64,000 bases of DNA from Siphonodentalium dalli (Eukaryota; Mollusca; Scaphopoda; Gadilida; Siphonodentaliidae): contig CP136063.1 in NCBI GenBank assembly GCA_032622095.1, positions 282,095,426 through 282,159,425 on the forward strand, given 5' to 3'. The notes below the pieces were generated by a model. That model was not told the DNA's origin. It did no database searches and was given only the letters and a program-made list of their open reading frames with translations. This document shows positions 53,040 to 64,000 of the stretch, piece after piece. The translations under genes were made by a program, and so were the position numbers. Position 1 is the first letter of the stretch; each line of letters begins with the position of its first letter.

Positions 53040-53999
53040 TTGACACATTTTTAACTGAGTTTGCAGACGTAATATATTAACCATCATTGGAACCTGCGAT
53101 TCTGAGTTTGGATGGATCGCATTTTGGCGGAGTTCTTGCCATTTTTGTTGAATTTTCTTGATTTTCAACTCATTAGCACAATAACTTGGAAAAAATAATT
53201 GACTGTTTTAACAATCTTTGGCATAGGAGCTGGTTTTCAAAATATCTTGAACGAGTTCGAAAACCAGATTTGTCCGATTTTTTTCTACCACATTTATGGC
53301 CCTCTGTTTACCGATTTTTCTCGATTTTCAATATTTGAGGTTTCTGGATGATGACATTTATTCCGAACATAGCCAGTCTTTCAGTTAGCCACCATGTTGG
53401 AGGATCACCAACACTATTGAGACAAGCCCTAATTAGGCTAATAACTACTCACATATAAACAACTTAATGGCTGTTATTGATAGAGCAATTTCTTTCTTTG
53501 TCATTTCTCATTGTATTCTGTCAGTATTTTCTGATTGTATTCTGTATAATTTTGCTCAAGTTTCTCTCAAGGGACTCATTCTGTCTACGGTTATCACAAG
53601 AACACAAAGATGCCAGCTTCTTATGTGGTTCTTATATTCAGGGACCAGTCTAGAGGGCGACTTGGGAGACAGGGACCAGTCTAGAGGGCGACTCTGGAGA
53701 TATCTTCTCCCTAAATTGTGTCACTTCTCCCTAATTTTGTCTCATCGAGAAGTGAATCAACTCTCATATAGAGTATGCATATGTCCCCACAGCGTATTTA
53801 AATCGTATTTTCTGATTGTCCGGCCTGATCACTCAAACAAATATGAACCGATTTCAATAATTTTTCGTAATCATGCAGGTTTTATTCAGTCATCAAAGGC
53901 CAGACTGAGACATCTTTCAAATAAAGCCACATCAGAAAATGATTAAACCTCAGCAGAAAGCCACCTTTGATGGCGGATATTCTTGGTGGTGCTCTTGTT
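53040..53999 (+). mobile_element. K7, decayed K-type element
   Basis: Core words ACGAGTTCGAAAACCAGATT, TTATGGCCCTCTGTTTACCG, CCGATTTCAATAATTTTTC and GTTTCTGGATGATGAC resemble K modules. The 3' end TGGTGCTCTTGTT (53987-53999) carries the CTCTTGTT terminus. A 31-bp tandem duplication (GGGACCAGTCTAGAGGGCGA, at 53640 and 53671) lies inside. The 159-codon frame at 53467-53946 spans this mosaic and is not supported as a gene. Confidence 0.5.
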
Positions 54000-54026
54000 A
54001 TTTTATAAATCGGCTATTGTATAATA

Positions 54027-54148
54027 ATAAATAATCAACTCCTTAACCACAGCAGAATTATGGCAACAAGACATATTTCCGACTAAATCCTGAAAAGTTA
54101 CCCATAATTCTGCTGTGATTAAGGAGTCGATTACTTAGACCATTACTG
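54027..54148. mobile_element. M9, M element with deleted centre
   Basis: A short left arm (ATAATCAACTCCTTAACC ... AATTATG) is fused to a long right arm ending CATTACTG, then TA. Confidence 0.8.
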
Positions 54149-54175
54149 TATTGGATAATACATATCGGATCATAG

Positions 54176-56583
54176 AAATTAGAATGGTGATGTTGGTGTG
54201 TAAATTAGAATGGTGATGTTGGTGTGTAAATTAGAATGGTGATGTTGGTATGTAAATTAGAATGGTGATGTTGGTGTTTAAATTAGAATGGTGATGTTGG
54301 TGTGTAAATTAGAATGGTGATGTTGGTGTTTAAATTAGAATGGTGATGTTGGTGTGTAAATTAGAATGGTGATGTTGGTGTGATGTTGGTGTGTAAATTA
54401 GAATGGTGATGTTGGTGTGTAAATTAGAATGGTGATGTTGGTGTGTAAATTAGAATGGTGATGTTGGTGTGTAAATTAGAATGGTGATGTTGGTGTGTAA
54501 ATTAGAATGGTGATGTTGGTGTGTAAATTAGAATGGTGATGTTGGTGTTTAAATTAGAATGGTGATGTTGGTGTGTAAATTAGAATGGTGATGTTGGTGT
54601 GTAAATTAGAATGGTGATGTTGGTGTGTAAATTAGAATGGTGATGTTGATGTGTAAATTAGAATGGTGATGTTGGTGTGTAAATTAGAATGGTGATGTTG
54701 ATGTGTAAATTAGAATGGTGATGTTGGTGTGTAAATTAGAATGGTGATGTTGGTGTGTAAATTAGAATGGTGATGTTGGTGTTTAAATTAGAATGGTGAT
54801 GTTGGTGTGTAAATTAGAATGGTGATGTTGGTGTGTAAATTAGAATGGTGATGTTGGTGTGTAAATTAGAATGGTGATGTTGGTGTGTAAATTAGAATGG
54901 TGATGTTGGTGTTTAAATTAGAATGGTGATGTTGGTGTGTAAATTAGAATGGTGATGTTGGTGTGTAAATTAGAATGGTGATGTTGGTGTGTAAATTAGA
55001 ATGGTGATGTTGGTGTGTAAATTAGAATGGTGATGTTGGTGTGTAAATTAGAATGGTGATGTTGGTGTTTAAATTAGAATGGTGATGTTGGTGTGTAAAT
55101 TAGAATGGTGATGTTGGTGTGTAAATTAGAATGGTGATGTTGGTGTGTAAATTAGAATGGTGATGTTGGTGTTTAAATTAGAATGGTGATGTTGGTGTGT
55201 AAATTAGAATGGTGATGTTGGTGTGTAAATTAGAATGGTGATGTTGGTGATTAAATTAGAATGGTGATGTTGGTGTGTAAATTAGAATGGTGATGTTGGT
55301 GTGTAAATTAGAATGGTGATGTTGGTGTGTAAATTAGAATGGTGATGTTGGTGTTTAAATTAGAATGGTGATGTTGGTGTGTAAATTAGAATGGTGATGT
55401 TGGTGTGTAAATTAGAATGGTGATGTTGGTGTTTAAATTAGAATGGTGATGTTGATGTGTAAATTAGAATGGTGATGTTGGTGTGTAAATTAGAATGGTG
55501 ATGTTGGTGTGTAAATTAGAATGGTGATGTTGGTGTTTAAATTAGAATGGTGATGTTGGTGTGTAAATTAGAATGGTGATGTTGGTGTGTAAATTAGAAT
55601 GGTGATGTTGGTGTGTAAATTAGAATGGTGATGTTGATGTGTAAATTAGAATGGTGATGTTGATGTGTAAATTAGAATGGTGATGTTGGTGTGTAAATTA
55701 GAATGGTGATGTTGATGTGTAAATTAGAATGGTGATGTTGGTGTGTAAATTAGAATGGTGATGTTGGTGTGTAAATTAGAATGGTGATGTTGGTGTTTAA
55801 ATTAGAATGGTGATGTTGGTGTGTAAATTAGAATGGTGATGTTGGTGTGTAAATTAGAATGGTGATGTTGGTGTGTAAATTAGAATGGTGATGTTGATGT
55901 GTAAATTAGAATGGTGATGTTGGTGTGTAAATTAGAATGGTGATGTTGGTGTGTAAATTAGAATGGTGATGTTGGTGTGTAAATTAGAATGGTGATGTTG
56001 GTGTGTAAATTAGAATGGTGATGTTGATGTGTAAATTAGAATGGTGATGTTGGTGTTTAAATTAGAATGGTGATGTTGGTGTGTAAATTAGAATGGTGAT
56101 GTTGGTGTGTAAATTAGAATGGTGATGTTGGTATGTAAATTAGAATGGTGATGTTGGTGTGTAAATTAGAATGGTGATGTTGGTGTGTAAATTAGAATGG
56201 TGATGTTGATGTGTAAATTAGAATGGTGATGTTGGTGTGTAAATTAGAATGGTGATGTTGGTGTGTAAATTAGAATGGTGATGTTGGTGTGTAAATTAGA
56301 ATGGTGATGTTGGTATGTAAATTAGAATGGTGATGTTGGTGTGTAAATTAGAATGGTGATGTTGGTGTGTAAATTAGAATGGTGATGTTGATGTGTAAAT
56401 TAGAATGGTGATGTTGGTGTTTAAATTAGAATGGTGATATTGGTGTGTAAATTAGAATGGTGATGTTGGTGTGTAAATTAGAATGGTGATGTTGGTGTGT
56501 AAATTAGAATGGTGATGTTGGTGTGTAAATTAGAATGGTGATGTTGGTGTGTAAATTAGAATGGTGATGTTGGTGTGTAAATT
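54176..56583 (+). repeat. 26-bp minisatellite, about 92 units (2.4 kb)
   Basis: The unit is TAAATTAGAATGGTGATGTT, then GGTGTG. Variants (GTGTTT, GATGTG, GTATGTA) recur at intervals, suggesting multi-unit amplification. One 12-bp partial unit lies near 54378. It is the longest array in the window. The minus-strand frame at its right edge is repeat-encoded. Confidence 0.95.
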
Positions 56584-56597
56584 GAACTTGGGCCATT

Positions 56598-57215
56598 ATG
56601 ACTTCTCTTTTATAACTGTTCACTTCTTTCTGATAATCAAATAGGGAGAAGTGACTTCTCTCAATCTGAAACCTCTTGGATGGTCCCTGGCTCTTTGTAA
56701 CATACATTGGCAAGATGGTGGGCAAGAAAGGAACTGAGGTTTCCACACATAGTCATTAGTGGGAGCTTACGGTTGCTAGGAAACAAGGTGTCTGCAGAAA
56801 TTGTATTTAGTTTTTCAGTGCCCGCCTGTACTGTACGCTTGCATAAACACTGAGAACATGACAAGTGTCACGCAAAATGAAAAACTGTTATAATCAGAGA
56901 TGATTTCCCACATCAATGCAAAAAATATTTTTTTTAGTACATAATGATTTGAATACAAAATAGTAGTTTGAGAATAGACAATTTAACACTGAAAGTATGC
57001 GCGGTTATCAAAATTTGGGTGAACGAAGAATTTTCACTGTTGCAAGCGAGTCAGTCACTGATTGGTAGAAAATATGTGATAATAATTATTTTTTGACAGC
57101 TGTGGAAATATCCATTTGGCCTGAAGTCACACATAATGTTTGAACTAAAAACATATTTCATTTTATCAGAGTAGAGAAGTACCCTCTTCATAATTCTGCT
57201 GACCCAAACACCCAA
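56598..57215. repeat. Local duplication, copy 1
   Basis: It matches 57545-58240 in order: TATGACTTCTCTTTTATAAC, GGCAAGATGGTGGGCAAGAA, TGTCACGCAAAATGAAAAAC, AGTATGCGCGG, CTGATTGGTAGAAAATATG, AGAAGTACCCTCTT. Copy 2 has a duplicated 49-bp AATCAGGGATGAATATCCCA segment. Confidence 0.85.
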
Positions 57216-57544
57216 ACTCCATGCAGGGTTTACCTCCCTTGATGACTCGGTAATAGAAAGGAAGTATGACTGGTGCGCTCTGGTAGAGATTGCCAAACAC
57301 CATTGATTACTTCTTCTTCTTCTTCTTATATTGTAAATACCTCCTATGTCAGGAGAACCGCCGATGGCATTCACACTCACACGGCTGTATAGACTTTGTG
57401 TTAGTATTGTTATATTCTATATGGAGGGGTATTTTTAGTAGGACTTGTTAGTACTTTTACATATATACATACCTGGAGGAGTAATTTTACCACGCTTGCG
57501 ATCCAGACTGCGACTCAACTCGACAGGCCTGAATTTTGACTGAA
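57216..57544. other. Spacer between the duplicated segments
   Basis: It holds (CTT)n at about 57311-57328 and nothing else recognised. The 109-codon minus frame at 57051-57380 crosses the duplication boundary and lacks support. Confidence 0.45.
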
Positions 57545-58240
57545 TTATGACTTCTCTTTTATAACTGTTCACTTCTTTCTGATAATCAAATAGGGGGAAG
57601 TGACTTCTCTCAATCTGAAACCTCTAGGCTGGTCCCTGGTTCTTTGTAACATACATTGGCAAGATGCTGGGCAAGAAAGGAACTGAGGTTTCCACACATA
57701 TTCATTAGTGGGAGGAGCTTACGGTTGCTAGGAAACAAGGCATCTGCAAAAAGTTTAATTAGTTTTACAGTGCCTGCCTATATGCTAGTAAATACACCCG
57801 AGAACATACATTCTTTTCTTCCTTAATTATGGAAAATATGACAGGTGTCACGCAAAATGAAAAATAATGTTATAATCAGGAATGAATATCCCACATCAAT
57901 GCACAAATCAAGAAAAATAGTGTTATAATCAGGGATGAATATCCCACATCAATGCACAAATAAAAAAATTTGTACATTATGATTTGACAACAAATAGTAG
58001 TTTGAGAATGGACAATTTAACACTGAAAGTATGCGCAGATATCAAAATTAGGGTGAAGAAAGAATTTTCACTGTTGCAAGCGACCGGCTCAGTCGCTGAT
58101 TGGTAGAAAATATCTGATAATAATTATTTTTTGAACAGCTGTGGAAAGGTCCATTTGGCCTGAAGTCACACATAATGTTTGAACTAAAAAACATATTTCA
58201 TTTTATCAGAGTAGAGAAGTACCCTCTTGTTAATACTGCT
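57545..58240. repeat. Local duplication, copy 2
   Basis: This is the partner of 56598-57215 in direct orientation at roughly 85-90% identity by eye, with small insertions. Confidence 0.85.
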
Positions 58241-58244
58241 GACC

Positions 58245-59560
58245 AAAACACAGTTGATTGATATGATACAAGATGAGTAACTGCATTTGTGTTTGTAAAT
58301 ATTCTTATTGATCTTCAAGCTCCAACTTCTGGTTCAAGAGAAGTAACTCTAAAACTTGGCAGCTTAGAGATGTGTTCTTACTATATAAACTTCCATTACC
58401 TTCTGTTCTCCTAGGTCAAATATTGTCTTGATCCATTCAGTCATTGGGTCTTAAAGTGATTTGAAACACTCGGTTGCACACACACACAGAATGCAATAAA
58501 TTTTGTATAAAGATTGCCAGCAGATCATGCCATTCTTTCGTTTCTCAATTTTAAGTGTAGTGTGACATTTGTCAAGCTGCAGTGTGACTCAATACGTTGA
58601 CAAGTACTTTTGGGCACATTTTTGTGTGTCTAAAAGGACGTTCTTTAATTTGTAATACTCGTGCAGGGTCAACCCTTTCCTGTGAATACAGGCTAGCAGG
58701 ATTTGTTAACACTGAGGCCTATGTAAATCATTTGGTGTATTGTAACCACGAATAGTTCCATGAGGTTAGTGGATACAAGGGACTAGTATATAGAGTTATG
58801 TCTCTTAGATTACAAGTATAGAGTGTTTTGTCTCTGATTTGTTGAAGGAAATGATTCAAGTGTCAGACAATGTTTTAGCCTCCCTGGGTCTACATTTCTT
58901 TACTCAGAATCACAGAATATAAGTCCTTCAGGTATGATTATGCATGAAATATTAAACTGCATAGATTTTTTCGCGATTTGCCCAGAAAAACACTACGATA
59001 TCAAAATTTCATAAACTTCTCAAAATAGAAAGGGTATTGTAACATTTTTATTGAGATTTTTCAGTAATAAATTAAAAATTAGCACCTAACGAAATAAGTT
59101 TAATACCAGTATATATATTTTGAAATTTACATTAGCAGCATATCACCACAACATTTTCATGCTGAGTATTATTTTCGGTGGGAAATTACTCCACCACACA
59201 TAGAAGCTACCGACCCCAGAGGGTTAACTGACAAACTTACCCAGATACCTGCAGATACACTTATTTGGTGACCTTTGCATTGATCACAATCCACACTTTG
59301 TGGGTTGGAACTGGCTTCCTTATCGCTGGATGGCTTATGTTGGCTTAATGTGCCATGAATGTTTCATAGAGACACTGGCTTCTAGAATATAGTAGTGGCC
59401 TGTTATAGTCAGGTTTCAAGTTTTTTTCAGCAAAACCAATGGTTTCTGCTATGACATAAACAAACATATATTACAAAAACAAAACAAAAAGAACAATTGT
59501 TATATGTATATATATGTATGTTAAAAAAAAGAAGATGTTTTTCCTTGAATTGATGGTATC
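58245..59560. other. Gene-free stretch with dispersed-repeat pieces
   Basis: Positions 58663-58748 match 40193-40275, 59225-59410 match 18330-18530, and TTAAAGTGATTTGAAACACTC near 58452 is an L-family end. No exon was recognised. Confidence 0.5.
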
Positions 59561-59565
59561 ATTAA

Positions 59566-59644
59566 CCCTTTCAGTGCCAAGTCCGATTTTTGTATCAACC
59601 CATAATTCCTTGATCATTTTTCAAATTTATTGGCACTGAAAGGG
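59566..59644. mobile_element. B8, minimal B element without hairpin (79 bp)
   Basis: TTAA is present at 59562-59565 and 59645-59648. The ends are CCCTTTCAGTGCCAAG and TTGGCACTGAAAGGG, with TTTTTGTATCAACCCATAAT between. At the point where other B copies read CATATACCCTGTG plus hairpin, this copy reads CATAATTCC, as expected for a hairpin-free form or a deletion. Confidence 0.85.
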
Positions 59645-59674
59645 TTAATAGTCATAGAGTTCCACTGAACATAT

Positions 59675-59763
59675 GGTGCCAGACATTTGAAGAATGAGGT
59701 CCCCAGAGAGTGAATTTAGCACTGTGGGCTAGCATCACCAAATTGATCCTCTGGAGACTTCAA
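59675..59763. mobile_element. P12, P-element arm fragment
   Basis: AGAATGAGGTCCCCAGAGAG ... GGCTAGCATCACCAAATTGA is one arm with a shortened centre. Confidence 0.65.
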
Positions 59764-59764
59764 T

Positions 59765-60070
59765 AATAGAAAATCACCCCCCACACCCCGCCTGAATCAT
59801 CATTAATATTATTATATAGCCCCTTTGAACTCTGTGTTCCCCTAAGCATCACTCATCACTAGTGGTGTGTTCTCAAGTCATTGGGATGCTCGTAAGTAAA
59901 TATTGCATCATAGATTGCTACATGGATAGGGGGATGTAAACAGAGTGCAGGGTACATGCCATTAAGTGAATACCTCAATTTATGTACAGAGCTCATGTAT
60001 TAGGCCTAAGAAAATTATATGTCTGGTTAGAACTACAACTTGGGGGGGGGGGATTGGGGTCGGTATAGGT
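59765..60070. other. Gene-free stretch, nothing recognised
   Basis: A C-rich patch near 59777 and a G-run near 60042 are present. No element ends were seen. Confidence 0.4.
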
Positions 60071-60078
60071 AGGCTTAA

Positions 60079-60332
60079 CCCTTTCATGATGGTAGCCGCG
60101 CTGGTGCAGCATTAAAGATTCTGTGCCAGTGCAATTTATTATATTTGCGATTCACCCATAATCAGTCTCGCATATATAAGAGAATCTACTGGCTTACAAG
60201 GTCAAGGAAAATGTTGTTATGCCAATGCATTCTCTTATATATGTGAGGCTCCCATGGGAGACTCGCATATATAAGAGAATGCATTGGCACAGGGTTTTCG
60301 CAAAATTTCAGAAAGTTCCAGTCATGAAAGGG
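60079..60332 (+). mobile_element. C8, C-family MITE
   Basis: TTAA is present at 60075-60078 and 60333-60336. Two hairpins (the first decayed) and all C landmarks are present. Confidence 0.88.
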
Positions 60333-60339
60333 TTAAATA

Positions 60340-60685
60340 TATATTTTAAAAATCATTTCAATACCAGAAATGTCGTTGATTTTTGTCGTGTTTTGCTTCA
60401 ACCAAAGCATTATAATTATATATTGTTGTTTAACATTTTCACAAATAAAACATGATAGAATTTAAAACATATTCACAATATCTTTGCTAAAACTTGTTAC
60501 ACAAATCGAGAAATACAGTCAGCGCACCGGCATGAATACAGAAAAAAAATTGGAATTCCCACTATTCGGGACTAAAAATACTTCGTCGACTCTGGCAACC
60601 CTCAGGATATTAAAATAAAAATATTCCATAGGCAATATGATTATTGTGTTTGGAGGAGCCTGAGACAGTTAAGCCGTTTCGATGA
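60340..60685. other. Gene-free stretch, nothing recognised
   Basis: AT-rich; no repeats or exon signals were seen. Confidence 0.4.
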
Positions 60686-60689
60686 GGGT

Positions 60690-60920
60690 GACGGTTGAAA
60701 TAACTACTCATAAACGAGTACAGTACTAGTAATGCCCTAAGTAATCGACTCCTTAACCACAGCAGAATTTTGGGTAACTGTTCAGGATTTAGTCGGAAAT
60801 ATGGCTTGTTGCCATTCATCGGAAAGCTCTTTCTGGCTAAATCCTCAAAAGTTACCCATAATTCTGCTGTGGGTAAGGAGTTGATTACTTAGGGCATTAC
60901 TGTATTTAGTATAGAAAGGG
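60690..60920 (+). mobile_element. D5 fragment split by M10
   Basis: AACTACTCATAAACGAGTA before and TTTAGTATAGAAAGGG, then TTAA after M10 together restore the D right end. M10 (60729-60902) is an M element with a deleted right-arm centre, flanked by TA and lacking its first two bases. Confidence 0.78.
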
Positions 60921-61314
60921 TTAAAATAGGCGTGTTGCAGAAACCCCAACCACATATATTATCTGCTTGGCCTTGTATGCTATAACATGGTTAGTGGATT
61001 AAACACAGAGATGGGGTCCTTGGTACACAGATCATAGATGCCTGGATTTAATAGCAGGGCTGGGTTCAGTTGTCTTGCATGCTATTACAGGATTACCTGT
61101 ATTCTCATGAGTCTGACAAACTCTTAACACCGCATACAGTATTAAAGGCTCCTAGCTTTGTTTGAATAGGTCATGGCAGTGACTGGTAACCACATTACAT
61201 TGTATGTTCAGATAACCCCACCATCAGGATACTGGTCGACATGTTCTCTATGTGATGTCAGTATGTTCAGACACCCTTTGACATGTTTTACTGTGGTGAA
61301 CAGATTATGGATGT

Positions 61315-61465
61315 GATGTTCGGACACCCTCAGACAGGGTTGTAGTGTACGTGTCCTCTAGTTGATGGTCGGACACCCTCAGACAGGGTTGTAGTGTACG
61401 TGTCCTCTAGTTGATGTTCGGACACCCTCAGACAGGGTTGTAGTGTACATGTGCTCTAGTTGATG
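61315..61465 (+). repeat. 49-bp tandem repeat, three units
   Basis: The unit is GATGTTCGGACACCCTCAGA, then CAGGGTTGTAGTGTACGTGT and CCTCTAGTT. Older, looser versions of the same motif extend on both sides (about 61200-61530 and 61980-62350), where ATGTTCAGACA/GTGTACATGTAC words recur. Confidence 0.88.
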
Positions 61466-61545
61466 TTTGGACATTACACCCATTGAAGTAATAAGGGGGT
61501 ACAGATTCTGTATGTGACGTTGGCATGTTCAGATACTCTCTTTAA

Positions 61546-61938
61546 CCCTTTACCCAACAAACCAGCCAAAACCGGCCAAATAAAGCTTCAACAGCCTAAA
61601 ATATCTTCGGTCTGTCTCAATAGAACCATACAAATATGGATATCATTGGAACCGGCTCCTTGATCACATTGTGATAGTTACAGTTATGCCCTGTGCCAAT
61701 GCATTCTCTTATATATGCGAGTCGACCATAGGTCGCCTCGCATATATAAGAGAATGCATTGGCCTAAACAAAAATCTTTTTTTAACACTTTTTACCATTT
61801 TTTCTTACATTCTTTAACAATTTTATAATTTTTAATGTGTTAAGCCAATGCATTCTCTTATATATGCGAGGCGACCTATGGTCGACTCGCATATATAAGA
61901 GAATGCATTGGCACAGGGCCGTTCTGTTGGGTAAAGGG
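61546..61938 (+). mobile_element. A7, piggyBac-like MITE
   Basis: TTAA is present at 61542-61545 and 61939-61942. It is nearly identical to A2. It lies within a region of degenerate GTGTACATGT repeats. Confidence 0.92.
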
Positions 61939-61942
61939 TTAA

Positions 61943-62760
61943 CAGGTTTAATACCAGTGTATAGATATGTCATGTTTGTTTGCATTCTCTACTGATGTTC
62001 AGGCATTGCACACACTGATGTTGGCAGTGTACATGTACAGATTCTTGATGTGATGTTATCATGTATGGACATTATACCCTCGCCTGTTGTGGCTCGAAGG
62101 TTTGTAGTAATTGTACTGTAATTTTTTGGCACCATTCTAGTGTACATGTACATGTTCTTTTGGAAACCCTCTGACATTGTTCTAATCTACATGTTCTCCA
62201 TGTGATTGCTCACTGCTCATGTTTGGGTATTACCCAGCTGACCAGTTTTATGCTTGTGTACGCATTCTGTATGTGACTGTTTGGAAGTGTACATGTACAT
62301 ATTAATCATCATTGATGTGATTTCATAATGTACAGACATTACACCCTCGCCTGTTATATGTCTAAGTTTCGTACTGTTATTATTTGTATTATCTGGCTCT
62401 TTGAACTGTAGTTACATGAATGGATGCTAAGACTTTTCAGACCAAATGTTTAATATGTTCCTAATTTCTGTAAATTTTTTGGACTGAAATAACACAATTC
62501 TTGTTACAGAGACAGGGTTGTACACCTTGGATCTTTGGAGTGACCTGTAGATGGGAGCTATCAAATCTTTTAGAATTTCATTTAAAAATTGGCCTGGCCG
62601 CCATTTAAATTTCACATTTGAATCCATCGGGACACACTGCAGCCCATAGAAATGTTTTGAAAATATTTACAGGCATGTTTAGAATCATCTCTAAATATTT
62701 CAAATCTAAAATAATCGCAGGGCCCTAGGATACTGTTAATAAACTTGACATAATTCAAAT
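61943..62760. other. Gene-free; degenerate tandem-like sequence
   Basis: ATGTGATGTTATCATGTATGG, then ACATTATACCCTCGCCTGTT near 62048 recurs as ATGTGATTTCATAATGTACAG, then ACATTACACCCTCGCCTGTT near 62306, indicating an old tandem repeat of roughly 250 bp. No gene was seen. Confidence 0.5.
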
Positions 62761-62764
62761 TTTC

Positions 62765-63141
62765 TTAAAGTGATATGAAACAATCCGGTAGGGTGATCAA
62801 ATATAGAATGGAGAATATTCTTGCTCAAAGTAGTTTTTTTTTTTTTTTTAATTGACAACGCACACAGTCATACCTATATATTAATTAAAGGCAGTGACTC
62901 TTGATGGCAAAATCATTTTCGTTAGTTTAATTATCACCGATTGTTACGTCCCGAATTGAGATGTAAATATTTACAATTGTGCGTAGTTCAAGACGATGTT
63001 TTCTATGGAGTGATACGGTCTATTTGCTTTAGATTTTCGGCTATGTAGTATAATGCTACATTCCTCCAGTTGGCATAACACCTGAATACGAACTTATCAG
63101 TTTCACGCACCCAAACAACTACATAATATGTCTTTAAAACA
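62765..63141 (+). repeat. L1 repeat family, copy 3
   Basis: It matches 20799-21179 on the same strand over its whole length, with a poly-T run (62836-62850) replacing an AT stretch. Confidence 0.72.
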
Positions 63142-63225
63142 ACTTGAAATAATTCAGATCTTCTTAAGTACTGATTATATATTGCATCTGATCCAGAAGC
63201 CCTATTAGAACATCTATGGTAGAAT

Positions 63226-63882
63226 GAAAGCCTGCAAATAGTGTGTCTGTAATTTGCAGAATGAGGTCCCCAGAGGGATAATTTAGTGACGTTATCCTGC
63301 TGTGTGGACTAGAATCACTAAATTCCCCTCATGGGACCTCATTCTGGTAAGACCTCATCTTCTGGGAAGTACAGTAATGCCCTAAGTAATCGACTCCTTA
63401 AACACAGCAAAATTATGGGTAACTTTTCAGGATTTGTTTGGAAATATGGCTTGTTGCCATTCATCGGAAAGCTCTCACAGAGCTTTCTATTGAATGGCAA
63501 CAAGCCATATTTCCGACTAAATCCTGAAAAGTTACCCATAATTCTGCTGTGTTTAAGGAGTCGATTACTTAGGGCATTACTGTATCAAGTATCTTTAGTC
63601 TCAAATTATCATTGTTTTTAGTTACTTTTTCCCTTCTGGGAATTTTCTATATCCTCTAATTTGCAGAAAATAATTTGCATAATTGAGGTGACTAATGGGT
63701 GAACATCACCAACTTCAACTGAGGAACTTCAATCAGATCCTAGGCAGATAAGGCCTAAGCAGAATGAGGTTCCCAGAGGGTGAAGTTGGTGATGCTAACC
63801 CGCTATGTGGGTTTGCGTCACTTAATTCACCCTCTGGGGACCTCATTCTGCAAATGTCAGTCTCACTAAATTCAGGCTTGTT
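63226..63882. mobile_element. P13, complete P element split by M11
   Basis: The ends are AAGCCTGCAAATAGTGTG and CACTAAATTCAGGCTTG. GGTAGAAT lies on both sides (63218-63225, 63883-63890), a perfect 8-bp duplication. The middle matches P6/P7, interrupted after CTTCTGGGAAGTA. Confidence 0.85.
63372..63582. mobile_element. M11, complete M element nested in P13
   Basis: This 211-bp palindrome is flanked by TA (63370-63371, 63583-63584). Frames of 96 and 66 codons on both strands arise from the palindrome and are not genes. Confidence 0.92.
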
Positions 63883-64000
63883 GGTAGAATGTAATGGAAT
63901 CTCTGGTTGAAATCACATTCAGTAGATTATCCTGGTGTGGTGTACCTATATAATTGCCAACATTTCTCCTGGTATTAGCCAAATGCCTTTATCTGTTTCA

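Noticed and set aside
53467-53946. 159-codon + strand frame
   Set aside because: It runs through a mosaic of K-type repeat and a 31-bp tandem duplication, and no domain is recognisable.

Overview
The window looks like nuclear DNA of an invertebrate animal, most likely a mollusc or another lophotrochozoan. It is AT-rich, has no operon-like gene packing, and contains GT/AG-bounded candidate exons, a non-LTR retrotransposon, many minisatellites and very many short fold-back transposons. Several divergent repeats pair a GTCCGTCC microsatellite with modules of the type AAATTTGGTATG ... GTTATGGCCC, a repeat style I associate with bivalve and related genomes. This placement is inference. No rRNA, tRNA, CRISPR or bacterial feature was seen.

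Coding content is small. (1) At 1652-5784 lies a nearly intact L1/Tx1-type LINE carrying an uninterrupted 1271-codon reading frame (endonuclease, reverse transcriptase, zinc knuckle). It is 5'-truncated; its first six codons and its ATG come from the host tandem repeat into which it inserted. (2) Two short + strand candidate exons, 40592-40796 and 47182-47270, have good splice sites and compatible phases and probably belong to one unidentified gene with a 6.4 kb repeat-filled intron. Nearly all other open frames are shadows inside repeats.

The rest is a dense, repeatedly nested collection of non-autonomous DNA transposons. Families named here: A, B, C, D, E and I are bounded by TTAA and start CCCT or CCTC (piggyBac-like). 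M is a palindrome bounded by TA (Tc1/mariner-like). P and four other elements carry 8-bp target duplications (hAT-like). N is a pair of 69-bp hairpins, bounded by TA and CCCTGTG/CACAGGG, that occurs alone and inside A, B and C. K elements have a 5' hairpin, a GTCC microsatellite, repeated core modules and a constant CTCTTGTT end.

Layout: 0-1.3 kb truncated A and B copies; 1.3-5.9 kb host tandem repeat with the LINE; 6-12.4 kb sparse repeats, K1 and an 18-bp-TIR MITE; 12.5-13.9 kb a hAT-like element carrying a minisatellite; 14-20 kb deeply nested MITEs; 20-31 kb MITEs with K2-K5; 31-35 kb mostly without recognised repeats; 35-43 kb MITEs and exon 1; 43-47.3 kb K6, P tandem copies, and the minisatellite at the exon 2 acceptor; 47-51.5 kb MITEs and a 30-bp array; 52-56.6 kb 28-bp and 26-bp arrays with K7; 56.6-58.2 kb a local duplication; 59.5-64 kb further nested MITEs.

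The most notable observations are the host-supplied LINE start codon, compensatory stem changes between two versions of the shared hairpin, a minisatellite bracketed by copies of a splice acceptor, and the common architecture of the K elements.
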